From: Clostridia bacterium
Lineage (GTDB): Bacteria; Bacillota; Clostridia; Monoglobales; Monoglobaceae
NCBI GenBank assembly: GCA_017546165.1
Contig: JAFYXL010000048.1
Coordinates: forward strand, 1-33,582
Length of the DNA: 33,582 nucleotides
Direction of reading: 5' to 3'
Part shown: in pieces, positions 1 through 6,279 of the stretch
Numbering within the stretch: position 1 is the first letter of the stretch
Layout: each line of letters opens with the position of its first letter
Notes under the pieces: model-generated
Databases searched by the model: none
Seen by the model: the letters and a program-made list of their open reading frames with translations, nothing else
Told to the model about the DNA's origin: nothing
Program-made: the position numbers and the translations under genes

Positions 1-116
1 AAGCCGATGGTTCTTTCATTTTTGCCAATACTATCCAGCGCATCACCATACATAAGGTTTGCAAATAAATATAGCTTACCCACCTCCTTCTTTAGTTTTT
101 CTTCCGTTTTTACCAT
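1..116 (-). CDS. N-terminal fragment of an unknown protein (runs off the window)
   Basis: Only the first 38 codons are present; the gene leaves the window at base 1. It starts with ATG at 116-114, preceded by GAAAGGGGAAATTTG, a good ribosome-binding site. The visible peptide begins MVKTEEKLKKEVGKLYLF and continues to a segment rich in Gly, Asp and Ser. It is charged and probably helical, with no signal peptide or membrane segment. A TATAAT-like -10 lies at 147-152, with no convincing -35; two TTGTCC copies 9 bases apart (160-181) lie just upstream. I do not recognise the family. The gene lies downstream of tRNA-Asn but is separated from it by a terminator, so it is probably transcribed on its own. 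Confidence 0.55.
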   Translation of the reverse strand, partial: MVKTEEKLKKEVGKLYLFANLMYGDALDSIGKNERTIG

Positions 117-192
117 CAAATTTCCCCTTTCTTTTGGTATAGCTATATTATACACTTGTAAAAATGGACAAAACGGACAACTTTTAGGCATT

Positions 193-220
193 AAAAAAGC
201 AAGCACAATGTGCTTGCTTT
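193..220 (-). terminator. Rho-independent terminator of tRNA-Asn
   Basis: On the minus strand the sequence just after the tRNA CCA end forms AAGCAAGCA-loop-TGCTTGCTT followed by a T run (complement of the A run at 193-198). It ends the tRNA transcript. Confidence 0.85.
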
Positions 221-222
221 GG

Positions 223-298
223 TGGCTCCTCCTGCCGGGCTTGAACCAGCGACATCATGATTAACAGTCATGCGCTCTACCGACTGAGCTAAGGAGGA
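223..298 (-). tRNA. tRNA-Asn (anticodon GUU)
   Basis: Read on the minus strand, the 76 bases fold into a cloverleaf. The acceptor stem TCCTCCT pairs with AGGAGGA, followed by a G discriminator and a genome-encoded CCA. The D arm contains AGCTCAGTCGGTAGAGC, the anticodon loop CTGTTAA gives GTT (Asn), and the T arm is GCTGG-TTCAAGC-CCGGC. Its own promoter lies upstream and a terminator follows directly, so it is a single-tRNA transcription unit. Confidence 0.96.
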
Positions 299-318
299 AT
301 ATTCAATTGACATATAAT

Positions 319-346
319 ATTATATCCTATTTTTTCTAAAAGTCAA
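319..346 (-). promoter_or_regulatory. Sigma-A promoter of tRNA-Asn
   Basis: On the minus strand there is TTGACT (346-341), 16 bases, then a perfect TATAAT (324-319). The expected start of transcription is about 10-15 bases before the mature tRNA 5' end. Confidence 0.8.
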
Positions 347-357
347 TATCAAAATAA

Positions 358-395
358 AAAAATACGGAAAACCGTGTAAAAGTTTTCCGTGTTTT
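358..395 (-). terminator. Terminator of citrate synthase
   Basis: The minus-strand hairpin is ACGGAAAAC-loop-GTTTTCCGT followed by ATTTTTTTATT. It starts a few bases after the citrate synthase stop codon. Confidence 0.85.
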
Positions 396-398
396 AAG

Positions 399-1763
399 TT
401 ATCTTTTGTCGAGTGGTGTATATTCTTTATGCTCTGAAACAGATTTATATGCCGGACGTATAATCTTGTTTGAGTTTATGATTTCTTCAATTCGGTGAGC
501 ACTCCAGCCGGCAACCCTTGCGATAGCAAAAATAGGTGTATAAAGTTCTTCAGGTAAGTCAAGCATTGAATAGATAAATCCGCTGTAAAAATCAATATTT
601 GCACTTACACCCTTATAGATCTTGCGTTTCTTTGCAATAACCTTTGGGGCAAGCTCGGCGATTTTTGTGTAGAGTTCAAATTCCTTTGTGCGGTTTTTCT
701 CTCTTGAAAGCATACCTACGTGTTCTTTCAAAATTTCCGAGCGTGGGTCTGACAGAGAGTAAACAGCGTGACCCATACCGTAGATAAGACCGCTGCGGTC
801 AAAGGCTTCCTTGTTAAGAAGCTTTTCGAGATATGCCGAGATTTCAGAATCATCTCCCCAATCTGAGATGTTCTTTTTGATATTTTCAAACATAAGCTTA
901 ACCTTGATGTTTGCGCCGCCGTGTTTTGGACCCTTAAGTGAGCAAAGCGACGCAGCGATTGAGGAGTAGGTATCAGTTCCTGATGATGTGACAACGTGGG
1001 TTGTAAAGGTGGAGTTGTTGCCGCCGCCGTGTTCCGCATGCAGGACAAGTGCCAAATCAAGAAGTTTTGCCTCAAGCTCGGTAAAGGACTTGTCGGGACG
1101 GAGTATCCGCAAAATATTTTCTGCTGTTGAGAGGGATGATGAAGGGCGGTGGATGTAAAGACTCTTGCCTTTTGTAAAGTGTCTGTATGCGTGATAGGCA
1201 TATACGGAAAGTAGAGGAAAGTTGGCAATCAGCTGCATACTCTGACGCAAATTATTGGGGATTCCCGGGTCGTTTGCGTTTTTGTCATACGAATACAGTG
1301 TAAGAACGCTTCGCGCCAAAGAATTCATAATATCAGGGTTTGGTGCCTTCATAATTACATCACGGACAAAGTTTGTAGGTAGCGTGCGATAACTGCTGAG
1401 CATATTGGTAAATGTATGTAGCTCATCAGCATTGGGAAGGTCGCCAAAAAGAAGAAGATACACAGTTTCTTCAAATCCAAAGCGATTATCAGCCTGAAAG
1501 CCTTTTACCAGGTCACGGACATTGATGCCACGATAGTAAAGTTCACCATCACAAGGCACGGTTTCGCCGTTTATATTTTTTGATGAAATTATGGTAGAAA
1601 TTTCAGTAAGGCCGGTGACAACACCTTTGCCGTCCAGGTCGCGGAGACCGCGTTTTACCTCGTGGACGCCATATAGTCCCGGGTCTATGGAACTGTTTTT
1701 TATGCATTTATCAGAAAGTTCATATATCTTATCTGAGATTGTTGAATAATTGCGTATTGCCAT
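399..1763 (-). CDS. gltA: Citrate synthase
   Basis: A 454-residue citrate (or 2-methylcitrate) synthase, a cytoplasmic enzyme that condenses acetyl-CoA with oxaloacetate. The family motifs are intact: HAEHGGG near 242-248, GPKHGGAN with His281, GMGHAVY with His332, and NIDFYSG with Asp391. His281, His332 and Asp391 match the known catalytic triad. The start is ATG at 1763, with AGGAGG 8 bases before it, and a good sigma-A promoter lies upstream. No other TCA-cycle gene is nearby, so it is a single-gene unit. In anaerobic Clostridia such an enzyme usually feeds a short oxidative branch to 2-oxoglutarate and glutamate; that role is an inference here. Methylcitrate synthase is less likely because no other methylcitrate-cycle gene is in view. 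Confidence 0.95.
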   Translation of the reverse strand: MAIRNYSTISDKIYELSDKCIKNSSIDPGLYGVHEVKRGLRDLDGKGVVTGLTEISTIISSKNINGETVPCDGELYYRGINVRDLVKGFQADNRFGFEETVYLLLFGDLPNADELHTFTNMLSSYRTLPTNFVRDVIMKAPNPDIMNSLARSVLTLYSYDKNANDPGIPNNLRQSMQLIANFPLLSVYAYHAYRHFTKGKSLYIHRPSSSLSTAENILRILRPDKSFTELEAKLLDLALVLHAEHGGGNNSTFTTHVVTSSGTDTYSSIAASLCSLKGPKHGGANIKVKLMFENIKKNISDWGDDSEISAYLEKLLNKEAFDRSGLIYGMGHAVYSLSDPRSEILKEHVGMLSREKNRTKEFELYTKIAELAPKVIAKKRKIYKGVSANIDFYSGFIYSMLDLPEELYTPIFAIARVAGWSAHRIEEIINSNKIIRPAYKSVSEHKEYTPLDKR

Positions 1764-1802
1764 AATTTATCGCCTCCTGAAAGTATGTTCTCATTTTTTG
1801 AA

Positions 1803-1831
1803 AGCATACCATAAAATGTAAAAAAAGTCAA
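1803..1831 (-). promoter_or_regulatory. Sigma-A promoter of citrate synthase
   Basis: TTGACT (1831-1826), a 17-base spacer, then TATGCT (1808-1803) on the minus strand, about 40 bases before the start codon. Confidence 0.75.
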
Positions 1832-1844
1832 TAACCATTAAATG

Positions 1845-1888
1845 TAAAAATCCCTCAAATGCTGTAGGGACAAGCGTTTGAGGGATTG
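1845..1888 (-). terminator. Terminator of the acyltransferase gene
   Basis: On the minus strand ATCCCTCAAA pairs with TTTGAGGGAT, followed by TTTTTAC. It separates the acyltransferase unit from the citrate synthase promoter that begins a few bases later. Confidence 0.8.
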
Positions 1889-1914
1889 ATAACTTTTTGT
1901 AAATTTTTTGAAAA

Positions 1915-2922
1915 TTATCTTAAAAGTTTTAAAAGGCGCATTTTGATTTGTGAGTATAATACTGACACAATTATGGAAATTATATAAGATGAGAAAAATG
2001 TAATAAAAAATCTTTGCGGAGTAGATGTTATTGCAAATTTTTCCATCAAATGCTCTGTTTCAAAAATTACAAGACAGTGTATAAGATAAATATAGAAGGT
2101 GGCGGGGGATAATATATCCGCGCCTTCGTGTTCGTATTTTGGCATAATTATGAGCCACATAACAGAGCCAAATGCTGCGAAAAATATTTTAAGAATTTCG
2201 GTATAGAATGAATGGAAGTAACCTAAAAACTCAAAATATGCTGTCATTGGATAGAGGATTGTAAAAGTAATTCCGGTTATTATAAGAGGCTTTTTTAAGC
2301 GGCGCAGGTGTTCCAGATTCATTTTGAAGTTAATGCCGATGTAACAGCCTATTATCCAGTATATGAAATATACCAAAAATACCCGGTCTGAATACCTAAA
2401 ATCGAGAAGCAAATATTTTGACAGGATTGTGATAATACCTGCAAGAATAATTCCCACTGTAGGGGTAATCAGTTTGCAAAAGCCAAGTGTCAAAGGCGCA
2501 ATCAGATAGAGCTGCATTATTATAATGATAAAGTAAAAAGGTGCGGCAATTGTACCAAGTGAGAGGTATCTTAAAAGTGCCAGCCAGCTAAAGTCAAAAT
2601 AATGGCGATGATACACAAAATACAGATAGTATATAGTTGCCATAATCAGATAGGGTATATATATTTTTGTAATTCTGCGTCTTAAAAATGAAAAGTAGTG
2701 AAATTCACCCTCGCTATATGCGTGGGCAAACTTGATTGCAGATGACATAATAAATGCAGGAACTACAAATGTAAGACATTTTGAAAACAGAAATGAAACC
2801 GCAGACAACAAAGAACCCTTTGGATAGGCACTGATACTGTCTGACAAGACGTGTATCATAACAACAAACAGGCATAGCACCGTTTCAAAGGAAGAAATCT
2901 CGGCAAGTCTATTTCGTCTCAT
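1915..2922 (-). CDS. Acyltransferase-3 family membrane protein
   Basis: A 335-residue, very hydrophobic protein with about ten membrane segments. The N-terminus carries VVMIHVLSD with the His near residue 23 that acyltransferase-3 (PF01757) proteins share, and FSFLRRRITKIYIPYLI near 78-94 matches the family's Arg-rich loop before a membrane helix. Members transfer acyl groups, often acetyl, onto peptidoglycan, teichoic acids, polysaccharides or small molecules at the membrane. There is no extracellular SGNH domain as in OatA, and no polysaccharide or wall cluster nearby, so the acceptor is unknown. The gene has its own promoter and terminator. The start ATG has AAAGGAG 8 bases upstream. Confidence 0.82.
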   Translation of the reverse strand: MRRNRLAEISSFETVLCLFVVMIHVLSDSISAYPKGSLLSAVSFLFSKCLTFVVPAFIMSSAIKFAHAYSEGEFHYFSFLRRRITKIYIPYLIMATIYYLYFVYHRHYFDFSWLALLRYLSLGTIAAPFYFIIIIMQLYLIAPLTLGFCKLITPTVGIILAGIITILSKYLLLDFRYSDRVFLVYFIYWIIGCYIGINFKMNLEHLRRLKKPLIITGITFTILYPMTAYFEFLGYFHSFYTEILKIFFAAFGSVMWLIIMPKYEHEGADILSPATFYIYLIHCLVIFETEHLMEKFAITSTPQRFFITFFSSYIISIIVSVLYSQIKMRLLKLLR

Positions 2923-2952
2923 AGCTGTACTCCTTTCATCAAATATAATTAT

Positions 2953-2981
2953 ATGATAGCCTAATTTTTTAAAAAAGTCAA
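2953..2981 (-). promoter_or_regulatory. Sigma-A promoter of the acyltransferase gene
   Basis: TTGACT (2981-2976), a 17-base spacer, then TATCAT (2958-2953), about 30 bases before the start codon. Confidence 0.65.
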
Positions 2982-3037
2982 TAATTCCGGCAAAATACAG
3001 CTTTTTAGGTTAGAAAATTTAGAAAAAATTTCAATGT

Positions 3038-3067
3038 GTATTTAAAAGATTAAAGGTTAAAATATTA
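3038..3067 (+). promoter_or_regulatory. Possible forespore (sigma-G type) promoter of the spore protein gene
   Basis: GTATT (3038-3042), 18 bases, then AATATTA (3061-3067). This resembles the sigma-G pattern GNATR-N18-CATNNTA with one mismatch in each box. The call leans on the gene downstream being a typical sigma-G target. Confidence 0.3.
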
Positions 3068-3126
3068 TCGAAGACAGGGAAGCAAGTGTAAATTGTTTTT
3101 CTGAATAAAAAGGGAGGTGAACTTAA

Positions 3127-3339
3127 ATGTCAAACAACTCAAGAAATAACAAGACAATGGTACCTGAAGCAAAGGCTGCTATGAACAGATTCAAGATGGA
3201 GGCTGCAAATGAAGTAGGCGTTGAACTTAAAGATGGTTATAATGGTGAATTAACTTCAAGACAGGCAGGATCAATTGGTGGTCAGATGGTAAAAAAGATG
3301 ATCAAAAAGTATGAGCAGGACTTAGCTAACGGTCAGTAA
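3127..3339 (+). CDS. Alpha/beta-type small acid-soluble spore protein
   Basis: A 70-residue alpha/beta-type SASP, which coats spore DNA in the forespore and protects it, and is degraded on germination. Two signatures are visible: EAANEVGV at residues 25-32, corresponding to the germination protease (GPR) cleavage region, and SRQAGSIGGQMVKKMI at 44-59, the DNA-binding block of the family. The N-terminus is rich in Asn and the length is normal. The start ATG has GGGAGGTGA 8 bases upstream. A strong terminator follows, so it is probably a single-gene unit. Confidence 0.96.
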   Translation: MSNNSRNNKTMVPEAKAAMNRFKMEAANEVGVELKDGYNGELTSRQAGSIGGQMVKKMIKKYEQDLANGQ

Positions 3340-3347
3340 GCCATATA

Positions 3348-3375
3348 TTAACAAAATATTGTTTTAAGATAAAAT
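3348..3375 (+). promoter_or_regulatory. Possible promoter of the PRC-barrel gene
   Basis: TTAACA (3348-3353), 16 bases, then TAAAAT (3370-3375). If used, its transcript would start inside the spore-gene terminator hairpin. The alternative is read-through from the spore protein gene. Confidence 0.35.
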
Positions 3376-3412
3376 CCGCAAATCAATCAACTTTGGTTTG
3401 CGGGTTTTATTA
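3371..3412 (+). terminator. Terminator of the spore protein gene
   Basis: AAAATCCGCAAA (3371-3382) pairs with TTTGCGGGTTTT (3397-3408) with one wobble, followed by ATTAT. An ATG at 3393 sits inside this hairpin, which argues against it as the start of the next gene. Confidence 0.8.
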
Positions 3413-3434
3413 TAATAAAAGGGAGGCGGGCGGA

Positions 3435-3884
3435 GTGAAGTTCAGCATTAAAAATCTCAAGGGGGCAAAGGTATATTTTTGGGGTAAAGACCAGCCTTGG
3501 GGTGTCTTTTCGGATGTGATGATGAATAAAAACGGCAGGATTGAGGCGTATATTGTGAAAACGCTTAGTATTGTGCCAATTTCTAAAGTAATTCAAAATC
3601 GGGACATAGACAAGATAGAGGATGGAAAAATTGTCCTCAAAAAAGGTATGCGATTAGTGAATTATGAGCTATTCAGAAAGGCATATACGGATAATACAAT
3701 AAAATCCGAAAATGTAAAAAAAGTAGTTTTGGGCGGTATGAAGCCTAAAAAGCTAAAGGATATGAGATTTGATCTTGAGACGGGGGAAATATGTGATGTT
3801 GTTATCTCTCAGAATATAATTGCAGGGAAATACAGACTCTCAGTAAATAAAATATCCGCAACGGATAATACTATTTATATATAA
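3435..3884 (+). CDS. PRC-barrel domain protein
   Basis: A 149-residue soluble protein resembling PRC-barrel proteins of sporulating Firmicutes (the YlmC/YmxH fold). Two barrel-like halves are visible: residues 1-75 (KGAKVYFWGKD, GRIEAYIVKT, then IDKIEDGKIVLK) and residues 80-149 (VKKVVLGGMKPKKLKDM, FDLETGEICDVVIS). The start chosen is GTG at 3435, preceded at seven bases by GGGAGGC. The longer frame from ATG 3393 would begin inside the upstream terminator and adds residues of no domain character. It lies between a spore-protein gene and spoIIIA and is followed after 18 bases by a small membrane protein, with which it probably forms an operon. Its exact function is unknown. Confidence 0.7.
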   Translation: MKFSIKNLKGAKVYFWGKDQPWGVFSDVMMNKNGRIEAYIVKTLSIVPISKVIQNRDIDKIEDGKIVLKKGMRLVNYELFRKAYTDNTIKSENVKKVVLGGMKPKKLKDMRFDLETGEICDVVISQNIIAGKYRLSVNKISATDNTIYI

Positions 3885-3902
3885 ATAAAGGAGGGAACAA
3901 AA

Positions 3903-4061
3903 ATGTGTAATTTTTCAGCAGGACTGATGGTAGGGACTATTATGGGTGCAAGTATTATACTTGCTGTGCATCCTATGAACAAACGTTCTATGAGAAAAGC
4001 ATATCACCGGGCAGGCCGGATGATGAATAAAATGAGCGATACATTGAGGGATTGGACTTAA
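3903..4061 (+). CDS. 52-residue membrane miniprotein
   Basis: A short frame with a strong ribosome-binding site (AAAGGAGGGAACAAAA before ATG 3903). The peptide has one N-terminal membrane segment (MCNFSAGLMVGTIMGASIIL), then a basic, Met-rich tail with Lys, Arg and His (residues 24-52). The layout recalls YtxH-like proteins but the similarity is too short to name. It follows the PRC-barrel gene by 18 bases and is closed by a clear terminator, so it is probably translated from that transcript. Function unknown; a role in the spore or envelope is only suggested by its neighbours. Confidence 0.65.
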   Translation: MCNFSAGLMVGTIMGASIILAVHPMNKRSMRKAYHRAGRMMNKMSDTLRDWT

Positions 4062-4067
4062 AGATAC

Positions 4068-4104
4068 AAAAGCCCCGCTGCAATTTGCAGTGGGGCTTTT
4101 GGTT
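4068..4104 (+). terminator. Terminator of the PRC-barrel/miniprotein unit
   Basis: AAAAGCCCCGCTGC (4068-4081) pairs with GCAGTGGGGCTTTT (4087-4100) around the loop AATTT. The stem is 14 bp with one wobble, and it is symmetrical enough to work in both directions. Confidence 0.9.
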
Positions 4105-4143
4105 TATAAATTTATGTTCTAAAAGTGGACAAAGTGTCATATA

Positions 4144-4151
4144 CATACATT
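4144..4151 (+). promoter_or_regulatory. Candidate sigma-E -10 box of the spoIIIA operon
   Basis: CATACATT matches the sigma-E -10 consensus CATACAnT exactly, 26 bases before the spoIIIAA start. The -35 at the proper distance (about 4123-4129) is weak. In Bacillus subtilis this operon is read by sigma-E in the mother cell. Confidence 0.45.
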
Positions 4152-4177
4152 AAAATCAAGAGAAAAGGGTGGAAGTT

Positions 4178-5107
4178 GTGAATAATAGACTTGCAGAAAT
4201 TTTGAATTATATGCCGGAGCATTTAAAGAGGATGTTGTCCAGGACTTTTTCAGTAACAGGCGACAGCGTTCAGGAGATTCGTATAAGAAACAGTTTGCCG
4301 CTTATTATAGGAACACAAAATGGAAGCTTTGCTGTACTTCCGGACGGCAAAATTTCACCTGCGGTTGGTGGTGCGTACATAGTTGAAACATCGGATATTC
4401 AAAGAACATTCAGAGCAATTTGTGAAAATTCGATATATGCGTTTTCGGAGGATATACGCCAGGGTTTTGTGACCATAAGGGGCGGACACCGGGTAGGTAT
4501 AACGGGCAGAGCAAGTATGTATGACGGAAAAATTGAAACCTTTAGGGAAATAAGTTCTATCAGTATAAGAATTGCTAAGGAAATTATAGGTGCTGCAAAT
4601 GATATAGTAGATAAGGTGTTGATGCCTGACAAAATTTTGAACACCTTGATTGTTGCTCCGCCAATGGGTGGTAAAACCACTGTGCTGAGAGATTTGGCAC
4701 GACAGATTTCTAACCAGGGAATAAAGACTGCTATAGTTGACGAACGGGGAGAAATAGCCTCAGTTTTTCACGGGGTACCTCAAAACAATGTAGGGGTACA
4801 GACAGATGTAATTGAAAATGTTCCAAAGGCAGAAGGGACAGTTATGCTTCTCCGTACAATGTCGCCACAGCTTATTATAACGGACGAGATTGCCACCAAG
4901 GCAGACAGCGATGCCCTTATGCAATGCTTTGGAACCGGGGTATCTGTTGTAGCCAGTACTCACGGCACGAGTGCAGAGGAAGTTATGAACCGTGAGTTTT
5001 TAAAGCCGTTGTTTGGCGGTATGGGATTTAAGCAGATAATAGTGCTAACAAAAGAGGGCAAGGGATTAAATACTTTGATTCTGGGCAAGGCTACGGTGAT
5101 AGAATAG
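4178..5107 (+). CDS. spoIIIAA: Stage III sporulation protein AA (secretion-type ATPase)
   Basis: The ATPase of the SpoIIIA-SpoIIQ channel, acting on the mother-cell side of the outer forespore membrane and related to type II/IV secretion ATPases. With the GTG at 4178 it has 309 residues. Visible are GFVTIRGGHRVGITGRA (97-112), a Walker A loop APPMGGKTT (160-168) and Walker B QLIITDE (231-237). The first Gly of the P-loop is Ala, an oddity reported separately. GTG 4178 is preferred to GTG 4169 because AAGGGTGG then sits five bases upstream as the ribosome-binding site. It is the first gene of an eight-gene operon and its stop lies two bases before spoIIIAB. Confidence 0.95.
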   Translation: MNNRLAEILNYMPEHLKRMLSRTFSVTGDSVQEIRIRNSLPLIIGTQNGSFAVLPDGKISPAVGGAYIVETSDIQRTFRAICENSIYAFSEDIRQGFVTIRGGHRVGITGRASMYDGKIETFREISSISIRIAKEIIGAANDIVDKVLMPDKILNTLIVAPPMGGKTTVLRDLARQISNQGIKTAIVDERGEIASVFHGVPQNNVGVQTDVIENVPKAEGTVMLLRTMSPQLIITDEIATKADSDALMQCFGTGVSVVASTHGTSAEEVMNREFLKPLFGGMGFKQIIVLTKEGKGLNTLILGKATVIE

Positions 5108-5109
5108 TT

Positions 5110-5628
5110 ATGGTAAAATTGTTGGCAGGGGCTATAATATTTTTTGGTTGCGGATATTTTGGGATACTGTTTTCGCAAAAATTTAAAGAAAGAGTGCGCC
5201 AATTGGCGGAGTTTCAGCGAGCCTTAACAGAACTTGAGTATAGCATAGAGTTTATGGGGATGACCATAGGCGATGCCCTTATGATACTTGCGAAGAATAG
5301 TGAAACCGAGCTTGAAAGTGTATTTTTGTATGTGTCGGAAAGGCTTAAAAGCAGTCCGGGAAGTGATATGCAAAAAATATGGCAGCGTGCATTATCTAAG
5401 TATAGCGAGGGGCTGGCGCTCAAGAAGGATGACGTGGAAATTATCCTTGATTTTTCAAAGAATCTTGGCACAGGAAATCGTGAAAAGGAAAAAAATAATA
5501 TAAAGGTTACCTCGATGCGGCTAAGGATAGCGGAAGATGAGGCAAGAGCTGAGCTTGAAAGAAATTCAAAAATGTATCGAGGTCTTGGATTTCTTTCAGG
5601 TATATTTGTTGTTATTGTTTTGATGTAA
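5110..5628 (+). CDS. spoIIIAB: Stage III sporulation protein AB
   Basis: 172 residues, the usual length. There is a membrane segment at each end (LLAGAIIFFGCGYFGILF near 4-21, and GLGFLSGIFVVIVLM at the C-terminus) with a helical, charged cytoplasmic domain between (about 25-150). The fold is related to the GspF-type inner-membrane platform of type II secretion and works with SpoIIIAA. KNLGTGNREKEKNNIK (122-137) is a typical SpoIIIAB stretch. Its ATG comes two bases after the spoIIIAA stop, which indicates translational coupling. Confidence 0.95.
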   Translation: MVKLLAGAIIFFGCGYFGILFSQKFKERVRQLAEFQRALTELEYSIEFMGMTIGDALMILAKNSETELESVFLYVSERLKSSPGSDMQKIWQRALSKYSEGLALKKDDVEIILDFSKNLGTGNREKEKNNIKVTSMRLRIAEDEARAELERNSKMYRGLGFLSGIFVVIVLM

Positions 5629-5656
5629 ATAGGATACAAATGAGGAGGTTTGAGGA

Positions 5657-5854
5657 ATGGGCGGAGTTGATTTAATATTTAAGGTTGCCGCGATTGGGAT
5701 TTTGGTGGCGGTTTTGAATCAGCTTTTGGTCAGGAGCGGACGGGAGGACCAGGCAATGCTCACCACACTTGCCGGATTGGTTGTTGTACTTTTTATGGTA
5801 ATAGAACAGATAAGTCTTTTGTTTGATACCATAAAAAATGTATTTGATCTATAG
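5657..5854 (+). CDS. spoIIIAC: Stage III sporulation protein AC
   Basis: A 65-residue membrane protein with two hydrophobic segments (about residues 3-22 and 32-55) around a short polar turn (RSGREDQ). Size, hydrophobicity and place in the operon are those of SpoIIIAC, one of the small channel proteins. The ribosome-binding site GAGGAGGTTTGAGGA precedes the ATG. The gap to spoIIIAD is 13 bases. Confidence 0.93.
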   Translation: MGGVDLIFKVAAIGILVAVLNQLLVRSGREDQAMLTTLAGLVVVLFMVIEQISLLFDTIKNVFDL

Positions 5855-5867
5855 GTCGAGGTAAATT

Positions 5868-6260
5868 ATGGATATTTTTAAAATAGTGGGAATTGGTTTG
5901 GCAGCGGCGGTGCTTGCGGTTTTTATAAAAAACTGGAAGCCGGAGCTTGCAATGCAGGTTTCCCTTATCGCAACGGTGATTATTTTTGCATCATTTCTGC
6001 CATATTTAAAGACCTTGATTGATATGCTTAGGGATATTTCGACCCAGGCCGGGATTGAGGCAAGATATATAAGTATTGTTTTAAAGGTTATTGGTATTGC
6101 GTATGTTGCACAATTTGCATCAGAGCTATGTCAGGATGCGGGGGAAAGTGCAATCGCATCCAAAATAGAAGTTGCAGGCAAGGTGATAATAATGACCATT
6201 TCAATGCCTGTTATATACAGCCTTTTAGAAGTGGTGAATGAAATAATACGGTTTCAGTAG
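5868..6260 (+). CDS. spoIIIAD: Stage III sporulation protein AD
   Basis: 130 residues with about four membrane segments. Typical family stretches are VLKVIGIAYVAQFASELCQDAGESAIASKIEVAGKV in the centre and IMTISMPVIYSLLEVV near the end. It is a membrane subunit of the SpoIIIA channel and resembles SpoIIIAC over its first 60 residues. GAGG lies seven bases before the ATG. Confidence 0.95.
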   Translation: MDIFKIVGIGLAAAVLAVFIKNWKPELAMQVSLIATVIIFASFLPYLKTLIDMLRDISTQAGIEARYISIVLKVIGIAYVAQFASELCQDAGESAIASKIEVAGKVIIMTISMPVIYSLLEVVNEIIRFQ

Positions 6261-6279
6261 TTTAAGCAGAGGAAACAAT

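Noticed and set aside
7..264. Plus-strand 85-residue open frame at the window start
   Set aside because: It runs through the tRNA-Asn gene and its terminator, has no ribosome-binding site, and lies opposite a better minus-strand start.
193..298. tRNA-Asn 3' end as a phage or element attachment site
   Set aside because: No integrase, and no second copy of the tRNA end was found in the window; the next gene is only partly visible.
728..1228. Long minus-strand frame inside citrate synthase
   Set aside because: It lies in another frame of a gene with full family motifs, and its own peptide shows no domain; it is a coding shadow.
5214..5639. Minus-strand frame opposite spoIIIAB
   Set aside because: The peptide is Ser-rich and unlike any family I know. 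It mirrors the codon pattern of spoIIIAB and has no ribosome-binding site.
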